DNA of 64,000 bases from Acidobacteriota bacterium (GTDB lineage Bacteria > Acidobacteriota > Thermoanaerobaculia > UBA5066): assembly GCA_008363385.1 (NCBI GenBank), contig RHKY01000008.1:62001-126000 (forward strand), written 5' to 3'. Both the position numbers and the translations under genes were made by a program. The notes beneath the pieces are model-generated. The model had not been told where the DNA came from. It worked only from the letters and a program-made list of their open reading frames with translations, and did no database searches. Below, one piece after another: positions 57,541 through 64,000 of the stretch. How positions within the stretch are numbered: the first letter of the stretch is position 1; each line of letters begins with the position of its first letter.

Positions 57541-59303
57541 GAGACCTCGAGCCAGCGGAACCAGATCGGGTGGTTCGCCTTGTACCAGGCCAGGACCTCG
57601 CGGATCAGCTCCACCTTGTCGCGGGCGAGGACCCCTTCCGGGATCTGGTCGAACTTCACCCGGATCCCGTCGTCGCCGAAGTACTCCAGGAACTCGGAAG
57701 CCAGCGTCTGCAGCTCGTTCCGGATCCTCCCGGAGTCGGAGATCTTGACCGGGCGGGTCCGGAAGTCCTGGCCGCGGTAGAAGCGGTCGAGGAGCGGCGA
57801 GAAGACGAGGCGGCTCTCCTCGAAGCTCTCCATCAGGCGGAGCGTCATCCGGGCCTCCAGGCTCCCGCACTTGGTCGCCGCGCGCGTCGTGACGCGGTAG
57901 ACGCCCCGCTCCAGCGTCTCGACCCCGGGCCGCCCGCTGTACGGGTCGTCCAGCATGAAGCCCGAGAGCGACAGGACCTGCCACTCCTTGCGCGGCAGGA
58001 AGTCGTCCACCGTCACCGTCCGCGTGCCGACGGGCATCCCGGCGTTGCGGGCCGTCCTCAGCGCGTGGCGGTACTCGTCCGCCTCCTCGGCCGACAGGTC
58101 CTTGTCGAGGACGCGCCGGAGCTGCTCCGGCAGGTCGGGGGCGTCCGGGTCCAGGCCGACGACGAGCCTCTCCCTGGCGATCGGCGCCTCGAAGACCGAC
58201 GAGAGGAGGCACATCGACGACTTCAGGCCGAGGATCGGGTCGAGGCTCGCCGCCTGGATCGCCTCGGCCGAGGCGGCGTAGCCGTCGGTGAGGAAGAGGT
58301 GCGTCTCGCCCCGAGCGTCGCGATAGGGCCCGACGAGGAACGTCGGGGCGTAGGTGCCCGAGTCGGTGAAGGCCGTGTGCCCCGACGGGAGGGCCCAGCC
58401 GTCGCCGACCAGGTGCGCGCCGGCCGAGCGCCACTCCTCCCAGAGCTTGCCGATCCGCGGCTCGCGCGTCGGCCCGGCCAGCGTCCAGACGTGGACGTTC
58501 TCGGGCCGGATCCCGGGGTAGAAGTCCCGGATCGCCTCCATCACCAGGGCCCGCGGCGTCAGGACGTCGAGGAGGATCGAGCGCTCCGCCGCCTTCTCCA
58601 CGACGGCCCGGGGCAGCGTCAGGACCCCCATGTACCCCTCGTACGGCCGGGCGATCCGGAGCGGCTGGTCGAAGAGGTGGAGGACGGAGAGGGGTCCCGT
58701 GTCGGCCCCCTTGGCGAAGCGGGAGGTGTTCTCCAGCGTGTCGACGGCGGCTCCCCAGACGGTCATCCGCGCCGCCGCGATCTCGGCGAGGAAGTCCTCG
58801 AACTTGTAGCCGTCCTCGTTGATCAGCCTGTGGACGCGCCGCTCGAGGAACTTGGCCACCTGCGGCCGGGCGTAGATCCGCCCGAAGCCCAGGAGCGGGT
58901 TGGAGCCCATGTCAGGGGACTCGCCCCCCTTCGGCATCAGCCCCTCGCCCAGGCTGACGAGGATCGCGTGGTTCTCCGGGAGGCTCCGCGTCAGGTACCA
59001 GAGCCCCTCGGAGAGGGCGTAGGCCGAGGCGGCGTCGGCGTCCTTCTTGATCTGGTTCGTGACGGACTTGCTGGCCCCCTTCCCCTCGCCGAAGCGGCCG
59101 AAGAGGCGCGTGCCGAGGGCGGTGACGGCGGTGGCGGTCACGAGGCTCCGCTCCATGGCCCCACCGACGAACGAGAGGCCGTCGGGCGGGACGGAGGTCC
59201 CGCTCCAGCTCTCCTCCACGTCCTCCAGCCAGAGGTGGAAGCGGCCCAGGATCGGCCTCGCGTCGAATGCCCACTGCGCGATCAAGTTCTTGCGCTGGTC
59301 CAT
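57537..59303 (-). CDS. Large protein of unknown function (588 aa)
   Basis: Soluble, mixed alpha/beta protein with no signal peptide and no motif I recognise. Conserved-looking stretches are LSFVGGAMERSLVTATAV, GWALPSGHTAFTDSGTYAPTFL, FLTDGYAASAEAIQAA, LVVGLDPDAPDLPEQL and KCGSLEARMTLRL. SGHTAFTDSGTYAPTF followed by TDGYAASAEA could be part of a catalytic or ligand site. ATG start with AGGAG, and a TAGAAT 48 bases upstream. It is divergent from the patatin-like gene and coupled to the pseudouridine synthase. Confidence 0.8.
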   Translation of the reverse strand: MDQRKNLIAQWAFDARPILGRFHLWLEDVEESWSGTSVPPDGLSFVGGAMERSLVTATAVTALGTRLFGRFGEGKGASKSVTNQIKKDADAASAYALSEGLWYLTRSLPENHAILVSLGEGLMPKGGESPDMGSNPLLGFGRIYARPQVAKFLERRVHRLINEDGYKFEDFLAEIAAARMTVWGAAVDTLENTSRFAKGADTGPLSVLHLFDQPLRIARPYEGYMGVLTLPRAVVEKAAERSILLDVLTPRALVMEAIRDFYPGIRPENVHVWTLAGPTREPRIGKLWEEWRSAGAHLVGDGWALPSGHTAFTDSGTYAPTFLVGPYRDARGETHLFLTDGYAASAEAIQAASLDPILGLKSSMCLLSSVFEAPIARERLVVGLDPDAPDLPEQLRRVLDKDLSAEEADEYRHALRTARNAGMPVGTRTVTVDDFLPRKEWQVLSLSGFMLDDPYSGRPGVETLERGVYRVTTRAATKCGSLEARMTLRLMESFEESRLVFSPLLDRFYRGQDFRTRPVKISDSGRIRNELQTLASEFLEYFGDDGIRVKFDQIPEGVLARDKVELIREVLAWYKANHPIWFRWLEVS

Positions 59304-59351
59304 CGGCTCCTCCGTCGGGAGGCGCGAACGCCTCGGGGATGCGAACGGGTC

Positions 59352-59357
59352 ATTCTA
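59352..59357 (-). promoter_or_regulatory. Putative -10 element of the 588-aa protein gene
   Basis: Minus-strand TAGAAT, 48 bases before the ATG at 59303, inside the 198-base divergent region. The rest of that region is GC-rich with a short hairpin at 59421-59439. Confidence 0.4.
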
Positions 59358-59451
59358 GGGCGGGGCGGCGGGGCGGGGCGGCGGGCAAACTCGCCGAAAC
59401 CGCCGTTCCGACCGCCGGCGGCGGGCGTTCGTCGCCCGCGGCCGGCGGGCG

Positions 59452-59457
59452 TAGCAT
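59452..59457 (+). promoter_or_regulatory. Tentative -10 element of the patatin-like gene
   Basis: TAGCAT, 44 bases before the GTG at 59502, in the divergent region facing the 588-aa gene. Same hexamer as at 50236. Confidence 0.3.
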
Positions 59458-59501
59458 GGGGGTGGGGTGGCGGGCCGAGGCGGGCCCGCCGAGGTGAGGG
59501 C

Positions 59502-61307
59502 GTGAAGAAAGACGGACGGAAGGCCCCGGCGGCGTTCGGCCCGGCGGGACCGACGAAACGAATCCTCTATTACGCCTCGGAGGCCGGGCGGGCCGAGCAC
59601 TTCTTCGCCTCGCTCCGGGAGGTCCCTGGTGTCGAGGCCCTCCCAGGCCCGGAGAGGCGGTTCCGGTACGCGACCCACACCCTCGTCTTCGCCGTCCGGA
59701 CCGTCCCGTGCGAGGCGTTCGGGGTCCTCCACGAGGACTACTTCAACCTCGTCCTCCTCGACCTCCGCCTGCCGGAAGGCCGTCAGGCTCGCGGCGCGCT
59801 GAAGCCGGAGGCCGAGCGCGTGTCGTGCATCCTCGACAAGCTCGACGCCGAGCCGGACGTCGAGCTCCGTTACGGCTTCCACCGGATCGTCGTCCTCGTC
59901 TCCGGGCCCGACTCGACCGAGGTGGACGACCTGATCGCGTCCCTCGGCGCCCGGGGCGTCGGCCGGGTGATGCGCGACACGGCCACGTGCCACCTCGACC
60001 CCTCCTGCCCGCGGCTCCCCCACCACTCGACCTTCAGCCAGTCGGTCCTCGACCAGGCGCTCGCCCTGATGCAGCGCAACCGCGGCGGGACCCGGGCGCT
60101 CTGCTGCGCGGGGGGCGGGATCACCGGGATCTACTTCGAGCTGGGGGCCCTGAAGTGCCTGGAGGACTGCCTCTCGCCCGGGGCCATCAACAGCTTCGAC
60201 CAGTACTACGGGATCAGCGCCGGGGCCGTCGTGACCGGGTTCCTGGCCAACGGGTACTCCGTCTCCGAGGTGATGGGGGGGCTGGCCTCCGAGCCGGGCG
60301 GCAGGATCCCGCCGTTCAGCCTCAGCCTCCTGCGCGCCCCGCACCTGAACCTCGCGGCCTTCGTCGACCCGGTGCGCCGCTTCCTGGGGGGCGCCGCGAC
60401 CGGGGCGTTCCAGTTCCTCCTCGGCGAGCGGCGAGTGGCGCTGGAGTCGATCTTCCTCCAGTACTCGGACCTCCTCGTGGCGCCCTTCACGACGGAGGCC
60501 TTCGGGGAGATGATGGAGCAGGTCTTCACCACGAACGGCGCCCGGAACGACTTCAAGAAGCTCCGCCGGCCGCTCTACATCGGCGCCACGGACCAGGACA
60601 CCCGCGAGCACGTCCTCTTCGGCGAGCCGCCGTTCGACCGGGTGCCGGTGAGCCAGGCGATCCAGGCCTCGATCAGCATCAACCCGGCCTTCTGCGCCAC
60701 CCGCATCGGGGACCGGTACTACGTGGACGGCATCGTGACGCGGACCTCCAACTTCATCGAGGCGATGAAGAAGGGCTCCAACCTGATCTTCGCGATCGAC
60801 CCGTTCGTGCCGTTCGTGCCGAAGCGGCCCGGCTGGTCTCACCGCAAGGGGATCCTCTTCGCGGCGGACCAGGACATCCGGACGGTCTCCTTCACGCGGT
60901 TCGAGACGACGCGCTACTGGGTCTTGAGGCGCCACCCCGAGGTCAGCCTCTACTCCTTCCTCCCGGCGAACCGGATCCGGAAGGTCATGTCGGTCAACCC
61001 GATGGACCACCGGCCGTACCTCCAGATCTGGCGCGGGGCCTACCTCTCGACGCTCCAGCGGATCCTGAAGGTCCAGCACCGGATGAGGGGCGACATCTCC
61101 TACCACGGGCTGACGCTGGAAACGGCGCGCGCCGAGGAGATCGCCCGCCGGCTCGACTCGGTCGTCACGCCCCGCTTCGCCGACTTCTTCGTCGACGGGC
61201 GCGTCGACGTCCGTCCCCCGGCCGTCCCGCGCGCCCGGCTCCGTCCCGAGCGGCCCGCGAGGGCTCCCAAGGGGCTCGGGCCGGCCTTCCACGCCGACGC
61301 GGCGTAG
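59502..61307 (+). CDS. Patatin-like phospholipase with N-terminal receiver-like domain
   Basis: 601-aa protein. Residues 20-190 resemble a degenerate response-regulator fold (KRILYYASEAGRAEHFFASL, YFNLVLLDLRLP, FHRIVVLVSGPD). The patatin domain begins at about 200: oxyanion GGGITGIYFELGAL, nucleophile Ser239 in GISAGAVV, and dyad Asp409 in YYVDGIVTR. It probably hydrolyses membrane lipids; whether the N-terminal domain is phosphorylated is doubtful because the acidic pocket is not evident. GTG at 59502 follows GAGGTGAGGG. The frame is open far upstream but antisense to the 588-aa gene, so it was not used. Confidence 0.9.
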   Translation: MKKDGRKAPAAFGPAGPTKRILYYASEAGRAEHFFASLREVPGVEALPGPERRFRYATHTLVFAVRTVPCEAFGVLHEDYFNLVLLDLRLPEGRQARGALKPEAERVSCILDKLDAEPDVELRYGFHRIVVLVSGPDSTEVDDLIASLGARGVGRVMRDTATCHLDPSCPRLPHHSTFSQSVLDQALALMQRNRGGTRALCCAGGGITGIYFELGALKCLEDCLSPGAINSFDQYYGISAGAVVTGFLANGYSVSEVMGGLASEPGGRIPPFSLSLLRAPHLNLAAFVDPVRRFLGGAATGAFQFLLGERRVALESIFLQYSDLLVAPFTTEAFGEMMEQVFTTNGARNDFKKLRRPLYIGATDQDTREHVLFGEPPFDRVPVSQAIQASISINPAFCATRIGDRYYVDGIVTRTSNFIEAMKKGSNLIFAIDPFVPFVPKRPGWSHRKGILFAADQDIRTVSFTRFETTRYWVLRRHPEVSLYSFLPANRIRKVMSVNPMDHRPYLQIWRGAYLSTLQRILKVQHRMRGDISYHGLTLETARAEEIARRLDSVVTPRFADFFVDGRVDVRPPAVPRARLRPERPARAPKGLGPAFHADAA

Positions 61308-61319
61308 CGTACGGAGAGC

Positions 61320-62546
61320 TTGCTCCCGGCCCTGAGGCGGACCTTCCGGGCCTTCGGCTCGCGCGACTACCGGCTCCTCTGGGCCGGGGCGTTCACGTCG
61401 AGCGTCGGGACCTGGATGCAGAAGGTCGCCCAGAGCTGGCTCGTCCTGACGGTCTCCGGGTCGGCCTTCTGGCTCGGGGTCGACGGCTTCCTGGCCGACG
61501 TCCCGTTCCTCCTCCTCACGCTCGTCGGAGGGGTCCTGGCAGACCGGCTCGACCGGCGGCGGATCCTCCTCGCCTCCCAGACGGTCCAGATGTCGGCCGC
61601 CTTCCTGCTGGCCGGCCTCGTGGCGACGGAGACGGTCCGGCTCTGGATGATCCTCTCCCTCTCCTTCGTCGTCGGCCTGGCGCAGTCCCTCGGGATGCCC
61701 GCCTACCAGGCCCTGGTCCCGACGCTCGTCCGGAAGGAGGAGCTGCCGAACGCCATCGCGCTGAACTCGATCCAGTTCAACCTGGCGCGCGTCGTCGGGC
61801 CGGTCCTGGCGGGGCTCGCCTTCTACCGGCTGGGGGCGGCGGCCTGCTTCTCTCTCAACGGCCTGTCGTTCCTGGCGGTGATCGCCGCGCTCCTCCTCCT
61901 CACGGGCGGCGGTGGGGCGGCCTCGGGCGGGGGCGAGCCCGTCCTTTCGAGCCTGAGGGCGGGCCTCCTGGCCGTCCGGCGCGGGAGGGGGCTCGCGGGG
62001 CTCGTCGCGCTCGCTTTCGTCGGGAGCTTCGCCTCGATCCCGCTGGTGACGTTCCTCCCGGTCTTCGCGCGGGACGTCTTCGGACAGGACGCCGGCGGCT
62101 ACAGCCGGCTCCTGGCGGCGTTCGGGGCGGGGGCGGTGGCGGGGGGGATCGGCGTGGCCGGCCTCGGGGCGACCCGCCGGAGAGGGCGGATCGCCCTCGG
62201 GGCGTACTGCGCCTTCGGGTGCGCGACCTCGGCCTTCGCCCTCTCCCGCGTGCCGCTCCTGTCGTACTTGCTCCTCGTGGTCGCGGGCGCCTCGCTGATG
62301 ACGGTCTTCTCGCTCTTCATGACCCTTGTCCAGTCGAACGTCACGGACGACTTGCGGGGACGGGTCACGAGCGTCTACGCCCTGGCCTTCCGGGGAGGGA
62401 TGCCGCTCGGGAGCCTGGCGGCCGGGTCGCTCTCCACGGTGGTCGGGGCGCCGCGGGTCCTCCTCGGGAGCGGCCTCCTCCTGGCGGTCACGGGGGCGGC
62501 GGCGCTCCTCCTGCGGCGGGAGCGCGGGGTCGCCACGCTCGACTGA
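61320..62546 (+). CDS. Major facilitator superfamily exporter (EntS/MFS_3-like)
   Basis: 408-aa membrane protein with 12 helices. N-terminal FRAFGSRDYRLLWAGAFTSSVGTWMQ (in part), the loop motif GGVLADRLDRRRILL between helices 2 and 3, GMPAYQALVPTLVRKEELPNA (in part) typical of the enterobactin-exporter group, and DLRGRVTSVYALAFRGGMPLG at the second-half motif. Probably exports a siderophore or drug; no biosynthetic genes are adjacent. The TTG start at 61320 lies 12 bases after the patatin stop with GGAGAG before it. Confidence 0.9.
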   Translation: MLPALRRTFRAFGSRDYRLLWAGAFTSSVGTWMQKVAQSWLVLTVSGSAFWLGVDGFLADVPFLLLTLVGGVLADRLDRRRILLASQTVQMSAAFLLAGLVATETVRLWMILSLSFVVGLAQSLGMPAYQALVPTLVRKEELPNAIALNSIQFNLARVVGPVLAGLAFYRLGAAACFSLNGLSFLAVIAALLLLTGGGGAASGGGEPVLSSLRAGLLAVRRGRGLAGLVALAFVGSFASIPLVTFLPVFARDVFGQDAGGYSRLLAAFGAGAVAGGIGVAGLGATRRRGRIALGAYCAFGCATSAFALSRVPLLSYLLLVVAGASLMTVFSLFMTLVQSNVTDDLRGRVTSVYALAFRGGMPLGSLAAGSLSTVVGAPRVLLGSGLLLAVTGAAALLLRRERGVATLD

Positions 62547-62587
62547 GACGGGATCTCGCCGGTGCGGCGCCGTTGCCCCGGAGGGCC

Positions 62588-62593
62588 GATAAT
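62588..62593 (+). promoter_or_regulatory. Putative -10 element of the ferritin-like gene
   Basis: GATAAT, 59 bases before the ATG at 62653, with a proper AGGAGG site at 62642-62647 in between, so this gene has a normal leader. Confidence 0.35.
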
Positions 62594-62652
62594 CGCCGCG
62601 CCCGGGAGCCCGGGCGAGCGGTCCGGCCGGGGCCGGCCCGCCAGGAGGGTTC

Positions 62653-63174
62653 ATGACCAAGACCGTCGACTTCGCGAGCCTCACGCTCGTGGACGCCCTC
62701 GACCTCGCCGTCCTGATCGAGGACGAGGCGCGGGAGCGCTACGAGGAGTTCGGCGACCAGATGGAGACCCACCACACGGCCGAAGCGGCGCGGTTCTTCC
62801 GCTTCATGGCGGTGAACGAGACGAAGCACGGCCAGGAGCTGGCGGAGAGGCGCAAGGAGCTGTTCGGGGACGCGCCGACGCGGATGAGCCGCTCGATGCT
62901 CTGGGAGGTGGAGGCGCCCGAGTACGACAAGGTGCGGGCCTTCATGACGCCGCGCCAGTCGCTGGAGGTGGCGCTCGAGTCCGAGCTGAAGGCGAAGGCC
63001 TTCTTCGAGGGCGCGATCCCGCACGTGAGCGACCCGTCGGTCAAGGCGCTCTTCGCCGAGCTGGAGCGGGAGGAGGAGGAGCACATCGCCCTCGTGAAGG
63101 GGGAGATGGAGAAGCTCCCGCCGCCGGAGTCGATGGACGCGGAGGACTTCGTCGACGAGCCCGTGGCGCAGTAA
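62653..63174 (+). CDS. Rubrerythrin/ferritin-like diiron protein
   Basis: 173-aa four-helix-bundle protein. Metal ligands in the paired patterns EDEARERYEEF, NETKHGQELAERR, ESELKAKAFFEGA and EREEEEHIALVKGEME (Glu and ExxH pairs) support a diiron site. The C-terminal rubredoxin domain of true rubrerythrin is absent. Probably peroxide reduction or iron handling. AGGAGG precedes the ATG. The repeat array at 63181-63345 follows the stop. Confidence 0.9.
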   Translation: MTKTVDFASLTLVDALDLAVLIEDEARERYEEFGDQMETHHTAEAARFFRFMAVNETKHGQELAERRKELFGDAPTRMSRSMLWEVEAPEYDKVRAFMTPRQSLEVALESELKAKAFFEGAIPHVSDPSVKALFAELEREEEEHIALVKGEMEKLPPPESMDAEDFVDEPVAQ

Positions 63175-63180
63175 GGGATC

Positions 63181-63345
63181 GGGGGAACCCGGGTCCGCCC
63201 GGGTTCCCCCGCGCCGCTTGCGCGGCTCCCCCTCCGCGGCGGTGAGGCGGGCCCGCTGCGCGGGCCTTCTGAGTTGCCGGGTTCCCCCGGTAGCCCCCTC
63301 CGCCACGGCAAGGCGGGCCCGCTGCGCGGGCCGACGGAGTCGCCG
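63181..63345. repeat. Intergenic palindromic repeats, copies B and C, with terminator-like hairpin
   Basis: The 194-base gap between convergent genes contains a perfect 13-bp hairpin (63181-63193 with 63198-63210, loop TCCG). Two copies of a repeat unit follow, whose 22-base core is identical at 63245-63266 and 63311-63332 (66 bases apart). On the minus strand the second copy matches copy A (1669-1724) almost base for base, including the GCCGTGGCGGAGGGGG block and the following GGGGGAACCCG. This is a REP/BIME-like array and probable bidirectional terminator. Confidence 0.75.
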
Positions 63346-63368
63346 GGTTCTCCCTCGCCGCTTCGCGG

Positions 63369-64000
63369 CTACTTGTAGGAGAACTCGCTGCCGCCGATGA
63401 ACTCGCGGACGATGCTCGTCCCGGGGACGTGGTCGGGCCAGACGGGGACGAAGAGGTCCAGGAAGCGGAGGAGCTGGTAGCCCTTGGCCTGGGCGGGGGA
63501 GCCGGGCGGGATCTCGAGCAGGAAGCGCTGGGCGAAGTTCCTCAGGACCGACGTCTCGTAGGCCAGCGCCGAGTTGAACATCGCGTCGGCGTTCTCCTGG
63601 AACGGGAAGATGTGCTTCTCCTCCCCGGCCCGCACGCTCGGCCACCGGAGGATCGTGGCGGCGGCGGAGTGCCCCCGGTAGCGCCGGTCGCGGACGATCC
63701 GCCGGAGCAGCCGCGTGTCGCTCGTCCGGATCCGGTTGTGGTCGTCGATGCACAGCTGCGTCAGGGCGCTGACGAAGATCCGGAAGCGCGAGGCGTCGGG
63801 GATGCTCGCCGTCAGGCGCGGGTTCAGCGCGTGGATCCCCTCGATGAGGAGGACCTCGTTCGGCTCCAGCTTCCGGGAGCGCCAGTCGGCCGGCGGCCGC
63901 CGCCGGCCCGCCTTGAAGTCGTACGCGGGGGTGAGGACCTCCTCGCCCGCCACGAGCCGCCCGAGCTGCTCGCCGAAGAGCCGGAGGTCGATCGCCTCGA
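63369..64000 (-). CDS. Uridine kinase-like protein, C-terminal part (runs off the right edge)
   Basis: At least 210 codons; the frame is open to the window end, so the N-terminus with the P-loop is missing. Visible: AIDLRLFGEQLGRLVAGEEV, TPAYDFKAGRR, VLLIEGIHALNP (Walker B-like), FRIFVSALTQLCIDDHNRI, RLLRRIVRDRRYRGHSA and EEKHIFPFQENADAMFNSAL. This is the phosphoribulokinase/uridine kinase family, of the larger type often fused to an N-terminal TGS/ThrRS-like region. It phosphorylates uridine or a similar nucleoside. A GTG at 63953 is internal, not the start. Confidence 0.88.
   Translation of the reverse strand, partial: EAIDLRLFGEQLGRLVAGEEVLTPAYDFKAGRRRPPADWRSRKLEPNEVLLIEGIHALNPRLTASIPDASRFRIFVSALTQLCIDDHNRIRTSDTRLLRRIVRDRRYRGHSAAATILRWPSVRAGEEKHIFPFQENADAMFNSALAYETSVLRNFAQRFLLEIPPGSPAQAKGYQLLRFLDLFVPVWPDHVPGTSIVREFIGGSEFSYK

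Noticed and set aside
57570-59501. Upstream extension of the patatin frame by over 600 codons
   Set aside because: It is antisense to the 588-aa gene and has low-complexity composition. The GTG at 59502 has a ribosome site and begins the plausible domain.
63181-63345. CRISPR-like array
   Set aside because: Only two full repeat copies, with palindromic structure and non-spacer-like interval; no cas genes nearby. It fits a REP/BIME array better.
1-64000. tRNA, rRNA, transposase, integrase or att sites
   Set aside because: No intergenic gap reaches 300 bases, and none contains a recognisable tRNA, rRNA segment or IS end. No coding region shows transposase or integrase motifs.

Overview
The window is a gene-dense bacterial chromosome segment with very high GC (about 70% or more by eye). 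Nearly every third codon position is G or C, and many genes start with GTG or TTG. I see no rRNA, tRNA, CRISPR array, insertion sequence or prophage. The likely source is an Acidobacteriota-type bacterium (Thermoanaerobaculia would fit). This is inferred from large Ser/Thr kinases with TPR tails, an FG-GAP/ASPIC lipoprotein, a multihaem cytochrome with TPRs, and a subtilase ending in a PCRLLDTR-type domain. A myxobacterial or other high-GC Gram-negative origin is not excluded.

Layout. 1-20 kb: an EF-P-like factor, hemE, a signalling block (two cyclic-nucleotide-binding proteins, a receiver-GAF-kinase, a lone receiver), then the haem operon ccsA/hemX-like, hemA, hemC, hemD, hemB, hemL. This runs by 4-base overlaps into a MacAB-like export system and a kinase-STAND-TPR giant, followed by CorC- and TerC-type membrane proteins. 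20-26 kb: a DUF481 protein and mscL, then a Zn/Mn-type ABC importer with its own porin-like protein and a small His/Cys protein. 26-33 kb: a methyltransferase, the methylmalonyl-CoA accessory pair MeaB/epimerase, a subtilase, two unknown proteins, DAHP synthase and carA. 33.5-38.7 kb: a bacterial microcompartment (BMC) operon. 38.7-50 kb: a LolC/E-like permease, a HAD hydrolase, a lipoprotein, an Rrf2 regulator divergent from a multihaem cytochrome, an OLD nuclease next to a CBS/HEPN-like protein, and a kinase. 50-64 kb: an IMPDH-like enzyme, the FG-GAP lipoprotein, an acetyltransferase, an S26-like peptidase, a Tat amidase, a pseudouridine synthase, an unknown 588-aa protein, a patatin, an MFS exporter, a ferritin-like protein and the C-terminal part of a uridine-kinase-like gene cut by the right edge.

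The most interesting system is the BMC operon at 33519-38740. It has one hexameric, two tandem-domain and three pentameric shell proteins, a CoA-acylating aldehyde dehydrogenase, and one polypeptide fusing an RpiB-like isomerase to deoxyribose-phosphate aldolase. The gene set matches the sugar-phosphate-utilising (SPU) class, and the shell set resembles that of Haliangium ochraceum. Two features stand out. The fusion linker carries an amphipathic helix like the N-terminal encapsulation peptide of the aldehyde dehydrogenase. The RpiB half has Asp where the catalytic Cys is expected, while the aldolase half is intact. The expected flow is deoxyribose 5-phosphate to glyceraldehyde 3-phosphate plus acetaldehyde, then acetyl-CoA. 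The usual recycling enzymes (alcohol dehydrogenase, phosphotransacylase) are not here.

Window-wide patterns: extreme translational coupling (NTGA or TGATG overlaps at 17 junctions, including a probable CTG start for carA); Pribnow-like hexamers 6-11 bases before many start codons, suggesting leaderless transcripts; and a palindromic intergenic repeat near both ends of the window.
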